From positions 54,239 through 118,238 of the forward strand of contig NZ_DASVCJ010000057.1 of NCBI RefSeq assembly GCF_036381655.1: a stretch of DNA of 64,000 bases, given 5' to 3'. Of the stretch, positions 43,547 to 52,677 are shown in pieces; the stretch's first letter is position 1, and each line of letters begins with the position of its first letter. The stretch comes from Ferrovibrio sp036381655. Its GTDB lineage: Bacteria; Pseudomonadota; Alphaproteobacteria; Ferrovibrionales; Ferrovibrionaceae. The notes under the pieces are model-generated. The model saw only the letters and a list, made by a program, of their open reading frames with translations. It had not been told where the DNA came from and searched no databases. A program made the position numbers and the translations under genes.

Positions 43547-44149
43547 TCAGAACAGGCCTTCGAGCGGGCCACGCTCCTTGCGCTTGATCGTCGGCACCTC
43601 GCCGACATTCGGCGCCTTGCCCATCGCCGCGTTCTCGCGCAGCCGCTGGGCCTCCTTCACCGGATCGACCGCGACACCCGGCTCCTCCGGCTTCTGCCAG
43701 AAGATCAAGCGGTCGACGAAGCTGCTGTCGCGCTCCGCAAGCTGGGTGAAGTCGTTGTTCACCTTGCGGCGGATATCAGGATCGACATTGACCGCATGCG
43801 CCTGCTGCAGCAAGGCCATCTCGCCGGCCGAGGCGCCTGGAAGCGGAGAAGCTGGGGCATTGGCCGAGGAAGTCAATCGGCCGCCCGGATTGCGCAAGCC
43901 CAGCGCCTGCTGGGCGCGGTCGCGCGGCTTGACCTCCTGCGGACGCGGCGCGCCGGGCTCCGGCGGACGCAGGCCGAATTCCGGCGGCAGGACCAACGGC
44001 GCCTGGGTGGCAACGGCGAATTCGTCGGGCGATTTCTTGGTAAGGCCGAGCGCTTCCCGGGTGCTGTCGCAGCCGCCTAGAACCAGCGGCGCGATCAATA
44101 ACGTGTAGGCCATCCAGTGGCGTCGGCCGATCCTGTACGGTCGACTCAT
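43547..44149 (-). CDS. DUF3035 lipoprotein
   Basis: This is a 200-residue predicted lipoprotein. The signal ends in the lipobox LVLGGC with the modifiable Cys at residue 27. The DUF3035 core SPDEFAVATQAPLVLPPEFGLRPP follows, then a Pro-rich linker and a helical, charged end. The function is unknown; the family is confined mostly to alphaproteobacteria and sits beside lspA, whose product would mature this lipoprotein. The assigned start could instead be the Met at residue 13. It precedes the M16 pair by 118 bases. Confidence 0.88.
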   Translation of the reverse strand: MSRPYRIGRRHWMAYTLLIAPLVLGGCDSTREALGLTKKSPDEFAVATQAPLVLPPEFGLRPPEPGAPRPQEVKPRDRAQQALGLRNPGGRLTSSANAPASPLPGASAGEMALLQQAHAVNVDPDIRRKVNNDFTQLAERDSSFVDRLIFWQKPEEPGVAVDPVKEAQRLRENAAMGKAPNVGEVPTIKRKERGPLEGLF

Positions 44150-44257
44150 GGCGAGGCAGTCCTTCCTGCTAGTGTTGGACGGCGGGAGTTTATCCTTGCC
44201 TTACCCCTCGGCACAAGGGCGGGCAGAGCGGCAAAAAAGGCCAGTGAAACAGGGGTT

Positions 44258-46645
44258 TTAAGAGGCCTCGACCAGCTCGGAGGGAAGGCGAATCGTCGCC
44301 GTCGTGCCGGCATTCTCCCGGCTTTCGAGCACCAGCGAGCCGCCATGCAGTTCGACGAATTTGCGGCTGATCGCCAGCCCGAGGCCGGTGCCCTCCCCGT
44401 CGCGGCGGATATTCGGATCGCCCTGCCAGAAGGGTTCGAAGATGCGCGGCAGGAACTCCGGCGGGATGCCGATGCCGGTGTCGCTGACCTGAATGACCAT
44501 GCTGCCATCGGCGTCGCGCCGGCCGCCGATGCGGACCTGACCGCCGGCCGGGGTGAACTTGATCGCATTGGACAACAGGTTGAGCAGCACCTGCTTGATC
44601 GCCCGCGCATCGACCCGGATCGCCGGCAGATCGTCCGCGACATCATTCGCCAGCATCAAGCGCGCCTCCTGCGCCCTGCCCTTGACGATGGTGAGGCAAT
44701 CCTGCACTAGGCCGGGCAACCGGTTCGCCTCCAGCGCCAGCTCGTATCGCCCCGCCTCGATTTTCGACATATCGAGGATGTCGTTGATGACATTCAGCAG
44801 ATGCCGCGCGCTGACGCCGATATCCTGGGCATAGTCGAAATACTTCTCCGAGCGGTCGCCCCACATGCGCAGCGCGATCACCTCGGCGAAGCCGATGATG
44901 GCGTTCAGCGGCGTGCGCAATTCGTGGCTCATATTGGCGAGGAATTCCGACTTCGCCCGGTTTGCCGCGATCGCGTGCTCGCGCTCGCGCGCATAGGACG
45001 CCGCCAGCCGCTCCAGATCGGCCGATTGCCGGCGCAGCCGCGCATTGGCCTCGTCCAGCGCCTGTTCGGAAACCTTTCGTTCGGAAATGTCGAGCGAGAT
45101 CGACAGGACAGCGATGATCTTGCCTTGCGCATCCTTTAGCGGCACCTTGCTTTCCAGCACCGTGCGCAACATGCCGGAGGCCAGACGATAGGAACGCTCG
45201 CGGTTGAGCAACGGCCGGCCGGTGCGGAGCGCTTCGGCCTCCAGGGTGTTGCTGAGCGCTATGACATCGGCGTGGCATTCCGGCGCCAAGCCATCCAGCG
45301 GCAATTCGGAAATGTGCTTGCCGATGATCTCCTCCGGCCGCGCGCGAAAAGTTTCGGCCAGGCCGTGATTGATCAGCACATAGCGGCCTTCGGTATCCTT
45401 GACGCTGACCGGTGCCGGGATCGCCTCCAGCACCGTGTTCAGCAATTCACGGCTGCGCTCAACTTCCGCCTCCGCCGCCACCTGGCTGGTTATGTCGCTG
45501 CCGGCGCCGCGGTAGCCCTGGAAGTCGCCGGCGGCATCGAAGACCGGCACGCCGCTGATGCTGTAGCAACAGTCGCAGCCATCCGGCGCGGCGACGCGGA
45601 AGCGGAAATCGCGGAAGGCGCGCCGGGCGGCCAAGGCTTCGCGATGCGCAACCCAGGCCGCATCGCCGTAGCCCCGCTCGTCCTGCAGCATCTGCTCATA
45701 GGCAAGCAAAGGAGAATAAGGGCCTGAGAAGGAGGAATGGGTCAGCTTCAACGCGGCGTCACGTTCCCAGAACCAGTCGGAAGCCGCATTGGCGAAATCG
45801 CGGAAGCGCCGCTCGGATATCTCGCGCTGCTCGACTTCGCGGTTGCGCGCCGCCAGATGATCGGTACCGACCGTCAGGATCGCGTTCACCTTGCTGGCCA
45901 GCAGGCCCAATTCGTCATTCCCGTGCTGTGCCGGCACGGTAATGGGAACGGGCTTCGGATCGCGCGGATCGGCCTGTGCGATCTGGCTGATCAACGCCAG
46001 CAGCGGCCGCGTCAGCGTGAAATAGAACAGAACCGCCAGGACCAGCGCGAGCAGGAAATTGCGCACCAGCCCGGTGCCAAGCACCACCCACGCACGGTTC
46101 AGGATACTGCGCGCCAACAGCGAGCCGTCGACAGAGACACGCATCTCGCCGACCAGTTCGTGATTGCGCTGCGCATAGAGCGGCCGTACCAGCAGTTCAT
46201 CCGAGACCGGCAGAAGGCTCTTCAGCCATTCCGGCGCGTCGCTGTCATGCGGCTGTTCCAGAGCGGCCATCCGACGGCCGTAATTGTCGTAGATTTCCGC
46301 CCGCCAGATTGGCCGGTAGAGCAGCAGACCCTTCACCACCCGCGCGGCAAGCTGCTCGTCGAGTGCGTAAGCCGCCTCCGAGGCGGGCTCGTTCAGCATG
46401 TCCATGACCTGGGTGACGGTGACCTGCCGCTGGCCCAGTTCGGAGCGGATGTCGAGCAGAAGCTGCAGCAGGCTGAAGATCACGCCCAGGATCAGGGCGG
46501 TGACGACGGTGACCTTGACCTGCTTGATGGCGATCGACCGGCGCGGCGCGGAATGTTTTGCATCACCCCCGGCCTCCGGCTGCGCCAGTCCAGGAGAGGA
46601 ATGCTGGCGATCGACAATTACCCGCAAAGAGCCCCCGTCCACCAC
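44258..46645 (-). CDS. Membrane PAS-domain sensor histidine kinase
   Basis: This is a 795-residue membrane sensor kinase. A transmembrane helix at about 45-66, a periplasmic sensor of about 130 residues, a second helix at about 195-215 and a HAMP-like segment are followed by two PAS domains (about 275-395 and 400-530). Then come HisKA with the phospho-accepting His in FLANMSHELRTPLNAIIGF and an HATPase domain (LLSNAIKFTPAGG, DTGIGIPPEF, GTGLGLAISRKF). There is no receiver domain and no response-regulator gene nearby, so the partner is encoded elsewhere. Translation appears to start at GTG 46645. It lies between lspA and DUF3035, which are normally adjacent. Confidence 0.92.
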   Translation of the reverse strand: MVDGGSLRVIVDRQHSSPGLAQPEAGGDAKHSAPRRSIAIKQVKVTVVTALILGVIFSLLQLLLDIRSELGQRQVTVTQVMDMLNEPASEAAYALDEQLAARVVKGLLLYRPIWRAEIYDNYGRRMAALEQPHDSDAPEWLKSLLPVSDELLVRPLYAQRNHELVGEMRVSVDGSLLARSILNRAWVVLGTGLVRNFLLALVLAVLFYFTLTRPLLALISQIAQADPRDPKPVPITVPAQHGNDELGLLASKVNAILTVGTDHLAARNREVEQREISERRFRDFANAASDWFWERDAALKLTHSSFSGPYSPLLAYEQMLQDERGYGDAAWVAHREALAARRAFRDFRFRVAAPDGCDCCYSISGVPVFDAAGDFQGYRGAGSDITSQVAAEAEVERSRELLNTVLEAIPAPVSVKDTEGRYVLINHGLAETFRARPEEIIGKHISELPLDGLAPECHADVIALSNTLEAEALRTGRPLLNRERSYRLASGMLRTVLESKVPLKDAQGKIIAVLSISLDISERKVSEQALDEANARLRRQSADLERLAASYAREREHAIAANRAKSEFLANMSHELRTPLNAIIGFAEVIALRMWGDRSEKYFDYAQDIGVSARHLLNVINDILDMSKIEAGRYELALEANRLPGLVQDCLTIVKGRAQEARLMLANDVADDLPAIRVDARAIKQVLLNLLSNAIKFTPAGGQVRIGGRRDADGSMVIQVSDTGIGIPPEFLPRIFEPFWQGDPNIRRDGEGTGLGLAISRKFVELHGGSLVLESRENAGTTATIRLPSELVEAS

Positions 46646-46753
46646 GCCGGATCATCGCCCCCGGTCGATCACAAACGGCGTAATGCTGCCATTCTTTCAA
46701 CACGGGAACAACGAAAAGACTGATAACAGCGATACTGGAAGTTGTCCATTTCG

Positions 46754-47224
46754 CTACGATAACGTCTTTCGCGGCATGAAACTGTCGAGCAGAAGCAGGC
46801 CGACCCCCACCACGATGGCGCTGTCGGCCAGATTGAAGGCCGGCCAATGCCAGCCGAAGACATGAAAATCGAGAAAGTCGAAAACCGCACCAAAACGGAC
46901 ACGGTCGATCACATTGCCGATCGCGCCGCCGATGATCAGGCCGAGTGCCGTGGCGACCAGCGCCGAGCGCGTCCGCGCCAGCCAGAGCCCCAGCCAGATC
47001 AGCACCGCCACGGCGACGCCGATCAGAATCCAGCTCCGCAAGGTGCTGTCCTGCTGGAACAGCCCAAAGCTCACTCCCGTATTCCAGACCCGCACCAGAT
47101 TGAAGATCGGCAAAACGGTGATGACCGGCGGCTGCGCCGAGGCCAGCAGGTCCATGAAGAAGGCCTTGCTGGCCTGATCGGCAGCGACAATCACCACCGC
47201 CGCGATGAGCCCCGGACGGATCAA
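46754..47224 (-). CDS. lspA: Lipoprotein signal peptidase II
   Basis: This is a 156-residue inner-membrane aspartyl protease that cleaves the signal peptide of prolipoproteins after lipidation. It has four predicted transmembrane helices and the conserved motifs VRVWNTGVSFGLF, GGAIGNVIDRVRFGAVFDFLDF and FNLADSAIVVG. The last two hold the catalytic Asp pair. It follows ileS by 17 bases, the common ileS-lspA operon. The DUF3035 lipoprotein encoded downstream is a likely substrate. Confidence 0.95.
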   Translation of the reverse strand: MIRPGLIAAVVIVAADQASKAFFMDLLASAQPPVITVLPIFNLVRVWNTGVSFGLFQQDSTLRSWILIGVAVAVLIWLGLWLARTRSALVATALGLIIGGAIGNVIDRVRFGAVFDFLDFHVFGWHWPAFNLADSAIVVGVGLLLLDSFMPRKTLS

Positions 47225-47241
47225 CCTACCCCCCTTACGGT

Positions 47242-50070
47242 TCAGGCGGCCGGGCTGAGAGCATCGCTGCAGCGGCGGCAGAGGTCTTCATGCCCCGCGA
47301 TGCTGCCCACCTCGGGCAGCACCTGCCAGCAGCGCTCGCATTTATGGCCCTCGGCCAATTCCGGCACCACCGCGACACCTTTCGCCTCCTCGGTGCGGAA
47401 GGCCTCCGCCGGCCCCTCGCCTTCGCGCAAGGTGATCCCGGAGGTGATGCAGATCTCGGCGAAATCGAGGTCGTACAATGCCGCCAGATCCTCGGCGCCG
47501 GCATAGACGACCGGATGCGCCTGCAGGCTGGCGCCGATCCGCTTCTCGGCGCGTTCGATCTCGAGTGCGCCGGTGACCGCGCGGCGCACGCGGCGCACGC
47601 GCTCCCATTTCGCGTCCAGCGCCGGATCGAGCCATTCTGCCGGCACGATCGGAAACAGTTCGCGATGGATGCTGCCCTCTTCGCTGGGATAGCGGGTCAG
47701 CCAGGCCTCTTCTGCCGTGAAGCAGATGATCGGCGCCAGCCATTTGACCAGGCAATCGAACAGATGATCCAGCACGGTGCGCGCCGCGCGGCGGCGGATG
47801 CTGGTCGGCGCGTCGCAGTAGAGCGCATCCTTGCGGATATCGAAATAGAAACTGGAGAGATCGACGGCGCAGAAATTGTAGAGCGCCACATACATGCGGT
47901 GGAAATCGTATTCCTGGCAGCTTTCGCGCACCACCTTGTCGAGTTCGGCAAGGCGATGCAGCACCCAGCGCTCCAGCTCCGGCATCTCATATTGCGGCAG
48001 GCGCTCGGAATCCTGGAATCCGGCCAGATTGCCCAGCAGATAGCGCAGCGTATTGCGCAGGCGGCGATAGGCATCGACCTGGGCCTGGATGATCTTCGGC
48101 CCGACGCTCAGATCCTCGTTGTAGTTGGCCGAAGCCACCCACAGCCGCAGGATATCGGCGCCCGACTGCTTGATGACGTCCTGCGGCTCGACCGAGTTGC
48201 CGAGCGATTTCGACATCTTGCGGCCCCTCTCGTCGAGAATGAAGCCGTGGGTGAGCACGGAATCGTAAGGCGCGCGACCGCGGGTGCCGCAGCTTTCCAG
48301 CAGTGAGGAATGGAACCAGCCGCGATGCTGGTCCGAGCCTTCGAGATAGAGCGAGGCCGGCCATTTCAGGTCGGGCCGCTGTTCCAGCACGAAGGCATGG
48401 GTCGAGCCGGAATCGAACCAGACATCGAGGATGTCGGTCACCATCTTCCAGTCATCGGGATTGTATTTGTCGCCGAGGAACTGCTCCGGCTTGGCGGTGA
48501 ACCAGGCATCGGCACCGCCCTTGAGGCAGGCCTGCACGATACGCTCGTTGACGGTTTCATCGCGCAGGATCTCGCCGGTGCGCTTGTGCTCGAAGACGGC
48601 AATCGGCACGCCCCAGGCGCGCTGGCGGCTAATCACCCAGTCGGGCCGCTGCTCGATCATGGCATACAGCCGGTTGCGACCCTGCGGCGGATAGAAAGCG
48701 GTCGCCTCGATGGCGGCCAGAGCCTTGTCGCGCAGGCCGTTGGTCGACATCGAGATGAACCATTGCGGCGTGTTGCGGAAGATCAGCGGCGCCTTGGAAC
48801 GCCAGGAATGCGGGTATTGGTGCCGCAGCCGGCCGCGGCCGAACAAAACGCCCGCCTCCGCCAGGGCGGCAATCACCGCCTTGTTGGCGTCGGCATCCTT
48901 GCCGGCATCGTCGAGCACGCGCTTGCCGGCGAACAGGGGCACATGCGGAAAATAGCTGCCGTCCTCGTCCACCGTATGCGGCACCTCGATGCCATTGGCG
49001 ATGCCGAGATTGTAGTCGTCCGCGCCATGGCCCGGCGCGATATGCACGAAGCCGGTGCCGGCATCGAGGGTGACGAAATCGCCATGCAGCACCGGCACGT
49101 CGAAATCGTAACCCTGGCCGCACAGAGGATGGGCGCAGATGGTGCCGAGCAAGTCGGCGCCCTTGAAGCTCGCCACCACGGTATGCTGCGTCACGGCGCA
49201 GGCCGACATCACGCTGGCGATCAGATCCTGCGCGATGACGACTTCATCGCCCGGCTTGGCCGTCGATTTCTCGCCAACGGCGTCGACGCGCAGCCGCACA
49301 TAGGTCGCCTCTTCCGACAGCGCGATGGCCCGGTTGCCGGGCAAGGTCCAAGGCGTGGTGGTCCAGATCACGATGGCGGCGCCATCGAGCGCCGGCACGC
49401 TCGGCTTCACCACCGGGAATTTGGCGAAAACGGTATGCGAGGTGTGTTCCTGGTATTCCACCTCGGCTTCCGCCAGCGCGGTGCGCTCGACGACCGACCA
49501 CAGCACCGGCTTGGAGCCCTTGAACAGCCCGCCATTCATCAGGAATTTGTGCAGCTCGCGCACGATCTGCGCTTCCGCCGCATAGCTCATGGTGGTGTAG
49601 GGATTCTTCCAGTCGCCGATCACCCCGAGCCGCTTGAATTCCTCGCGCTGCACATTGATCCAGTGCTCGGCGAAGTCGCGGCATTCCTTGCGGAACTCGT
49701 CGATCGGCACATCGTCCTTGTTCTTGCCGGCGGCGCGATATTTCTCTTCGATCTTCCATTCGATCGGCAGGCCGTGGCAATCCCAGCCCGGCACATAATT
49801 GGCATCGAAGCCCATCATCTGCCGGGTACGGTTGATGGTATCCTTGAGGATCTTGTTCAGCGCATGGCCGAGATGCAGGTTGCCGTTGGCATAGGGCGGG
49901 CCGTCATGCAGGATGAACTTCTCGCGGCCTTTGGAGTCGGCGCGCAGCTTCTCGTACAGCCCGATCCTCTCCCAGCGGGCCAGGATCTCCGGCTCCTTTG
50001 CCGGCAGGCCCGCCTTCATCGGGAATTCGGTGGTCGGGAGGAAAACGGTGTTGCGGTAGTCTTTGCTCAT
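47242..50070 (-). CDS. ileS: Isoleucyl-tRNA synthetase
   Basis: This is a 942-residue class I aminoacyl-tRNA synthetase charging tRNA-Ile. The HIGH motif is PYANGNLHLGHAL and KMSKS is RGRKMSKSLGNS. The CP1 editing domain lies between them (VIWTTTPWTLPGNRAIAL). The C-terminus carries a four-Cys zinc finger (CERCWQ and CRRC), typical of the bacterial type. The start at 50070 (MSKDYRNTVFLP) matches the family; 18 upstream codons are rejected. It heads the lspA-containing run. Confidence 0.97.
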   Translation of the reverse strand: MSKDYRNTVFLPTTEFPMKAGLPAKEPEILARWERIGLYEKLRADSKGREKFILHDGPPYANGNLHLGHALNKILKDTINRTRQMMGFDANYVPGWDCHGLPIEWKIEEKYRAAGKNKDDVPIDEFRKECRDFAEHWINVQREEFKRLGVIGDWKNPYTTMSYAAEAQIVRELHKFLMNGGLFKGSKPVLWSVVERTALAEAEVEYQEHTSHTVFAKFPVVKPSVPALDGAAIVIWTTTPWTLPGNRAIALSEEATYVRLRVDAVGEKSTAKPGDEVVIAQDLIASVMSACAVTQHTVVASFKGADLLGTICAHPLCGQGYDFDVPVLHGDFVTLDAGTGFVHIAPGHGADDYNLGIANGIEVPHTVDEDGSYFPHVPLFAGKRVLDDAGKDADANKAVIAALAEAGVLFGRGRLRHQYPHSWRSKAPLIFRNTPQWFISMSTNGLRDKALAAIEATAFYPPQGRNRLYAMIEQRPDWVISRQRAWGVPIAVFEHKRTGEILRDETVNERIVQACLKGGADAWFTAKPEQFLGDKYNPDDWKMVTDILDVWFDSGSTHAFVLEQRPDLKWPASLYLEGSDQHRGWFHSSLLESCGTRGRAPYDSVLTHGFILDERGRKMSKSLGNSVEPQDVIKQSGADILRLWVASANYNEDLSVGPKIIQAQVDAYRRLRNTLRYLLGNLAGFQDSERLPQYEMPELERWVLHRLAELDKVVRESCQEYDFHRMYVALYNFCAVDLSSFYFDIRKDALYCDAPTSIRRRAARTVLDHLFDCLVKWLAPIICFTAEEAWLTRYPSEEGSIHRELFPIVPAEWLDPALDAKWERVRRVRRAVTGALEIERAEKRIGASLQAHPVVYAGAEDLAALYDLDFAEICITSGITLREGEGPAEAFRTEEAKGVAVVPELAEGHKCERCWQVLPEVGSIAGHEDLCRRCSDALSPAA

Positions 50071-50272
50071 CGGAGTACTCGGGAGAACCCGATTGGCGCC
50101 GGGGCGGCCTCGGGCTTGGATCATGGCAAATCGTGAGGAATTCCCGGCCCTTAGGAAAGGACCGGGCCGCTAATTCGTGTCGGCCGGAGGCCCGGGACTA
50201 TGGCAAATTGCCCAAGCATGGCATTGATTTAGCATCCCTGTCCCTGACTGTCGAGCCAACCGGATCGCTTCC

Positions 50273-51178
50273 ATGACCAGACCACCCATGACACCTTCCC
50301 GCCGAGCCGTCACCTTGCGCCGCTCCTGGCATTTTCTGCCCGGGGCCGACCGTTCTGCCCTTGCCGCCGGACCGACCGGCGGCGCCGATGTCCTGATCCA
50401 GGAACTGGAGGATTTCACCCCGCCGGCCGCGCGCCCGACCGCCCGGACACTCGCTGCCGCGCTCTATCCGGCCTGGCGTGCGGCCGGACGGATTGCCGCC
50501 GCGCGGATCAATCCGCTCGACGGGCCCGATGGCGAGGCCGACCTCGCCGCCGTGATGGATGGCGCACCCGATCTGGTAATGATGCCCAAGGTCGATGCCC
50601 CGGAGCAGATCGTCCGGCTGGACCGGCGGATTGCGGAACACGAGGTACGACTCGGCTTGGCGGCCGGCAGCACCGAGATCGTACCCAATATCGAAAGCGC
50701 GCTGGGGCTGACACGGACCATAGCCATCGCCCAGGCGAGCCGGCGCGTCACGGCCTGCCTGGTGGCAAGCGAAGACATGGTGGCCGATCTTGGCGCGGTG
50801 CGCAGCCGCGAGGGCATCGAGCTTGCTTATGTGCGGCAGCGTTTCCTGATCGAATGCCGCGCCGCCGGCGTGGTGGCGATCGACTGCCCCTATACCTTCG
50901 GCGACAGCGATGGTGCCGCGGCCGAAACCCGGCAGGCGCGGCAGCTTGGCTACACTGCCAAAGCGGTCGTGCGGCCGGAGCATGCGGCTGTCGTTAACGC
51001 CGTGCTCACACCCTCGGCCGAGGAGATCGCCAAGGCCCGGCGCATCGTCGAAGCATTCGAGACGGCGCGCGGCAAAGGCGAAGACCGTGCCAGCCTGGAT
51101 GGCCATCTGATCGAAAAGCCGACCTATACGGGAGCGCAGCGCCTGCTGGCGCGGGCGGCGGAGTTCGGCGTGGCATAA
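50273..51178 (+). CDS. CitE-like CoA ester lyase
   Basis: This is a 301-residue HpcH/HpaI-fold protein of the citrate-lyase-beta (CitE/Mcl) group, which cleaves or forms malyl-CoA, citramalyl-CoA or similar esters. Visible motifs are LRRSWHFLPGADRSAL, VLIQELEDFTPP (metal-binding acidic pair), ARINPLDGP (Arg), MPKVDAPEQI, IVPNIESALGL (Glu) and CLVASEDMVADLG (Asp). It stands alone on the plus strand between ribF and ileS. A glyoxylate link with the glycolate oxidase operon in this window is conceivable but not shown. Confidence 0.82.
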   Translation: MTRPPMTPSRRAVTLRRSWHFLPGADRSALAAGPTGGADVLIQELEDFTPPAARPTARTLAAALYPAWRAAGRIAAARINPLDGPDGEADLAAVMDGAPDLVMMPKVDAPEQIVRLDRRIAEHEVRLGLAAGSTEIVPNIESALGLTRTIAIAQASRRVTACLVASEDMVADLGAVRSREGIELAYVRQRFLIECRAAGVVAIDCPYTFGDSDGAAAETRQARQLGYTAKAVVRPEHAAVVNAVLTPSAEEIAKARRIVEAFETARGKGEDRASLDGHLIEKPTYTGAQRLLARAAEFGVA

Positions 51179-51182
51179 AGGC

Positions 51183-52100
51183 TCAGGCCAGCAACCGCCT
51201 GGCGGCTGCGCAATCTTCGGCGATCTTCGCCTTCAACGCCTCGACATCGTCGAACTTTTCCTCGGGCCGGATGAAGGCATGGAATTCGACGCGCATGGAG
51301 CGGCCATAGAGATCGCCGGCAAAGTCGAACAGATAGACTTCCAGCTTCACATCGGTCTGATCGAAGGTCGGGCGGATGCCGAAGCTGGCCACACCGTCGC
51401 GGCGCTCGCCGTCGATCACGCAGCGCACGGCGTAAATGCCGAATTTGGGGATCTGAAAATCCGACAGGCCGACATTGGCGGTGGGATAGCCCAGCTCGCG
51501 GCCGCGCTTGTCGCCATGTTCGACAATGCCGATTATTTCCCAGGGCCGCGCCAGCAGGCGATTGGCCTCGGCTATATTGCCGGCCTCGAGCGCCTGCCGC
51601 ACCCGGCTGGACGAAAAGACCTCGCCATCGCCCTGCGCCGCGACGACGGTTGTGCCGATGCCGTGGCTTTTGCCCAGTTCGCGCAGCATCGCGGTATCGC
51701 CGGCCCGGCCTTTGCCGAAGGTGAAATCGTACCCGACGACGACATGGCTCAAGCCCAGATCGCGCGCCAGGATATGGTCGACGAATTCCTGCGGCGATTG
51801 CCTGGCCAGCTCCGAATCGAACGGCAATGCCAGCACCACGCCGGCGCCGAGCTCGCCCAGAATGCGCGTCTTGGTGTCTAGCGCATCCAGGCGGAACGGC
51901 GGCGATTGCGGCACGAAGAAGCGGCGCGGATGCGGCTCGAACGTCATCACCGCCAGCGGTCTGGCCTTGGCATCGGCTTCGGCCTTGGCGGCGGCGATCA
52001 GGGCGCGGTGACCGAGATGGACGCCGTCGAAGTTACCGATGGCGGCGACGGCGCCACGCAAGGATGGCGGGAAACTTGCACTGGAGCGCAGCAGGCGCAT
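51183..52100 (-). CDS. ribF: Bifunctional riboflavin kinase / FAD synthetase
   Basis: This is a 305-residue enzyme making FMN and then FAD from riboflavin. The N-terminal FAD-synthetase domain has the nucleotidyltransferase motif IGNFDGVHLGHRAL, TFEPHPRRFF and SSSRVRQALEAGNI. The C-terminal flavokinase domain (about 185-300) has KRGRELGYPTANV and VEFHAFIRPEEKFDD. Several flavoproteins in this window depend on its product. It follows a MaoC gene by 30 bases on the same strand. In related genomes it often adjoins ileS, but here the CitE-like gene lies between. Confidence 0.96.
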   Translation of the reverse strand: MRLLRSSASFPPSLRGAVAAIGNFDGVHLGHRALIAAAKAEADAKARPLAVMTFEPHPRRFFVPQSPPFRLDALDTKTRILGELGAGVVLALPFDSELARQSPQEFVDHILARDLGLSHVVVGYDFTFGKGRAGDTAMLRELGKSHGIGTTVVAAQGDGEVFSSSRVRQALEAGNIAEANRLLARPWEIIGIVEHGDKRGRELGYPTANVGLSDFQIPKFGIYAVRCVIDGERRDGVASFGIRPTFDQTDVKLEVYLFDFAGDLYGRSMRVEFHAFIRPEEKFDDVEALKAKIAEDCAAARRLLA

Positions 52101-52130
52101 CGCTTTGCTCCACTCTCCCGATCCGATCCG

Positions 52131-52568
52131 TCACTTGGCCCGGCGGCTGACCATCAGCGTGGCTTCGCCGTCGATCACCACGGTATCGCCGACCCGGCAT
52201 TCGCAGGCGAATTTCACGCGGCGCTTTTCGGCGATGATTTCGACGATGCTGACCTTGGCGATCACGGTGTCGCCGATGCGCACCGGCGCCTTGAAGCGCA
52301 GGTCCTGCGAAACGTAGATACAGCCCGGCCCCGGCAGCTTGGTGCCGAAGACGGTGCTGAGCAGGCTAGCGCCGAGCATGCCATGGGCGATGCGGCCCTT
52401 GAACGGCGAGCCGGCGGCGAAATGCTCGTCGAGATGCACCGGATTGGTGTCGCCCGACAATTCGGCGAAAGCCTGGATATCCGCCTCGGTAACCGTCTTC
52501 GAATACACCTCGGACATGCCGACCGACAGGTCTTCGAGATAATAGCCATGCAGGGCCTGATAGGTCAT
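52131..52568 (-). CDS. MaoC/PhaJ-like (R)-enoyl-CoA hydratase
   Basis: This is a 145-residue single-hotdog MaoC protein. The hydratase-2 motif is complete (FAELSGDTNPVHLDEHFA with the Asp and His), followed by FKGRIAHGMLGASLLSTVFG. Size and motif fit PhaJ-type (R)-specific enoyl-CoA hydratase, which supplies (R)-3-hydroxyacyl-CoA from beta-oxidation. The start at 52568 (MTYQALHGYYLEDL) was chosen because family similarity begins there; the upstream open frame overlaps the divergent HAD gene. It forms an operon with ribF. Confidence 0.88.
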   Translation of the reverse strand: MTYQALHGYYLEDLSVGMSEVYSKTVTEADIQAFAELSGDTNPVHLDEHFAAGSPFKGRIAHGMLGASLLSTVFGTKLPGPGCIYVSQDLRFKAPVRIGDTVIAKVSIVEIIAEKRRVKFACECRVGDTVVIDGEATLMVSRRAK

Positions 52569-52677
52569 TGTCGGTTCCTTGCTGCGAGTCGGTCGGCGAC
52601 GCTGGTTGACGTCGAAACGAGGCGCGGTGACTATACGGGCCACCCTCACACCCGGCAAGCGCCACACCATCCGATCC

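Noticed and set aside
44258..46645. Hybrid histidine kinase with receiver domain
   Set aside because: The protein ends right after the ATPase domain (TIRLPSELVEAS); no receiver sequence is present.
50071..50272. T-box or tRNA-like structure before ileS
   Set aside because: No T-box core sequence or cloverleaf was found, and T-box control of ileS is not expected in alphaproteobacteria. Two ATGGCAAAT copies there look like chance.
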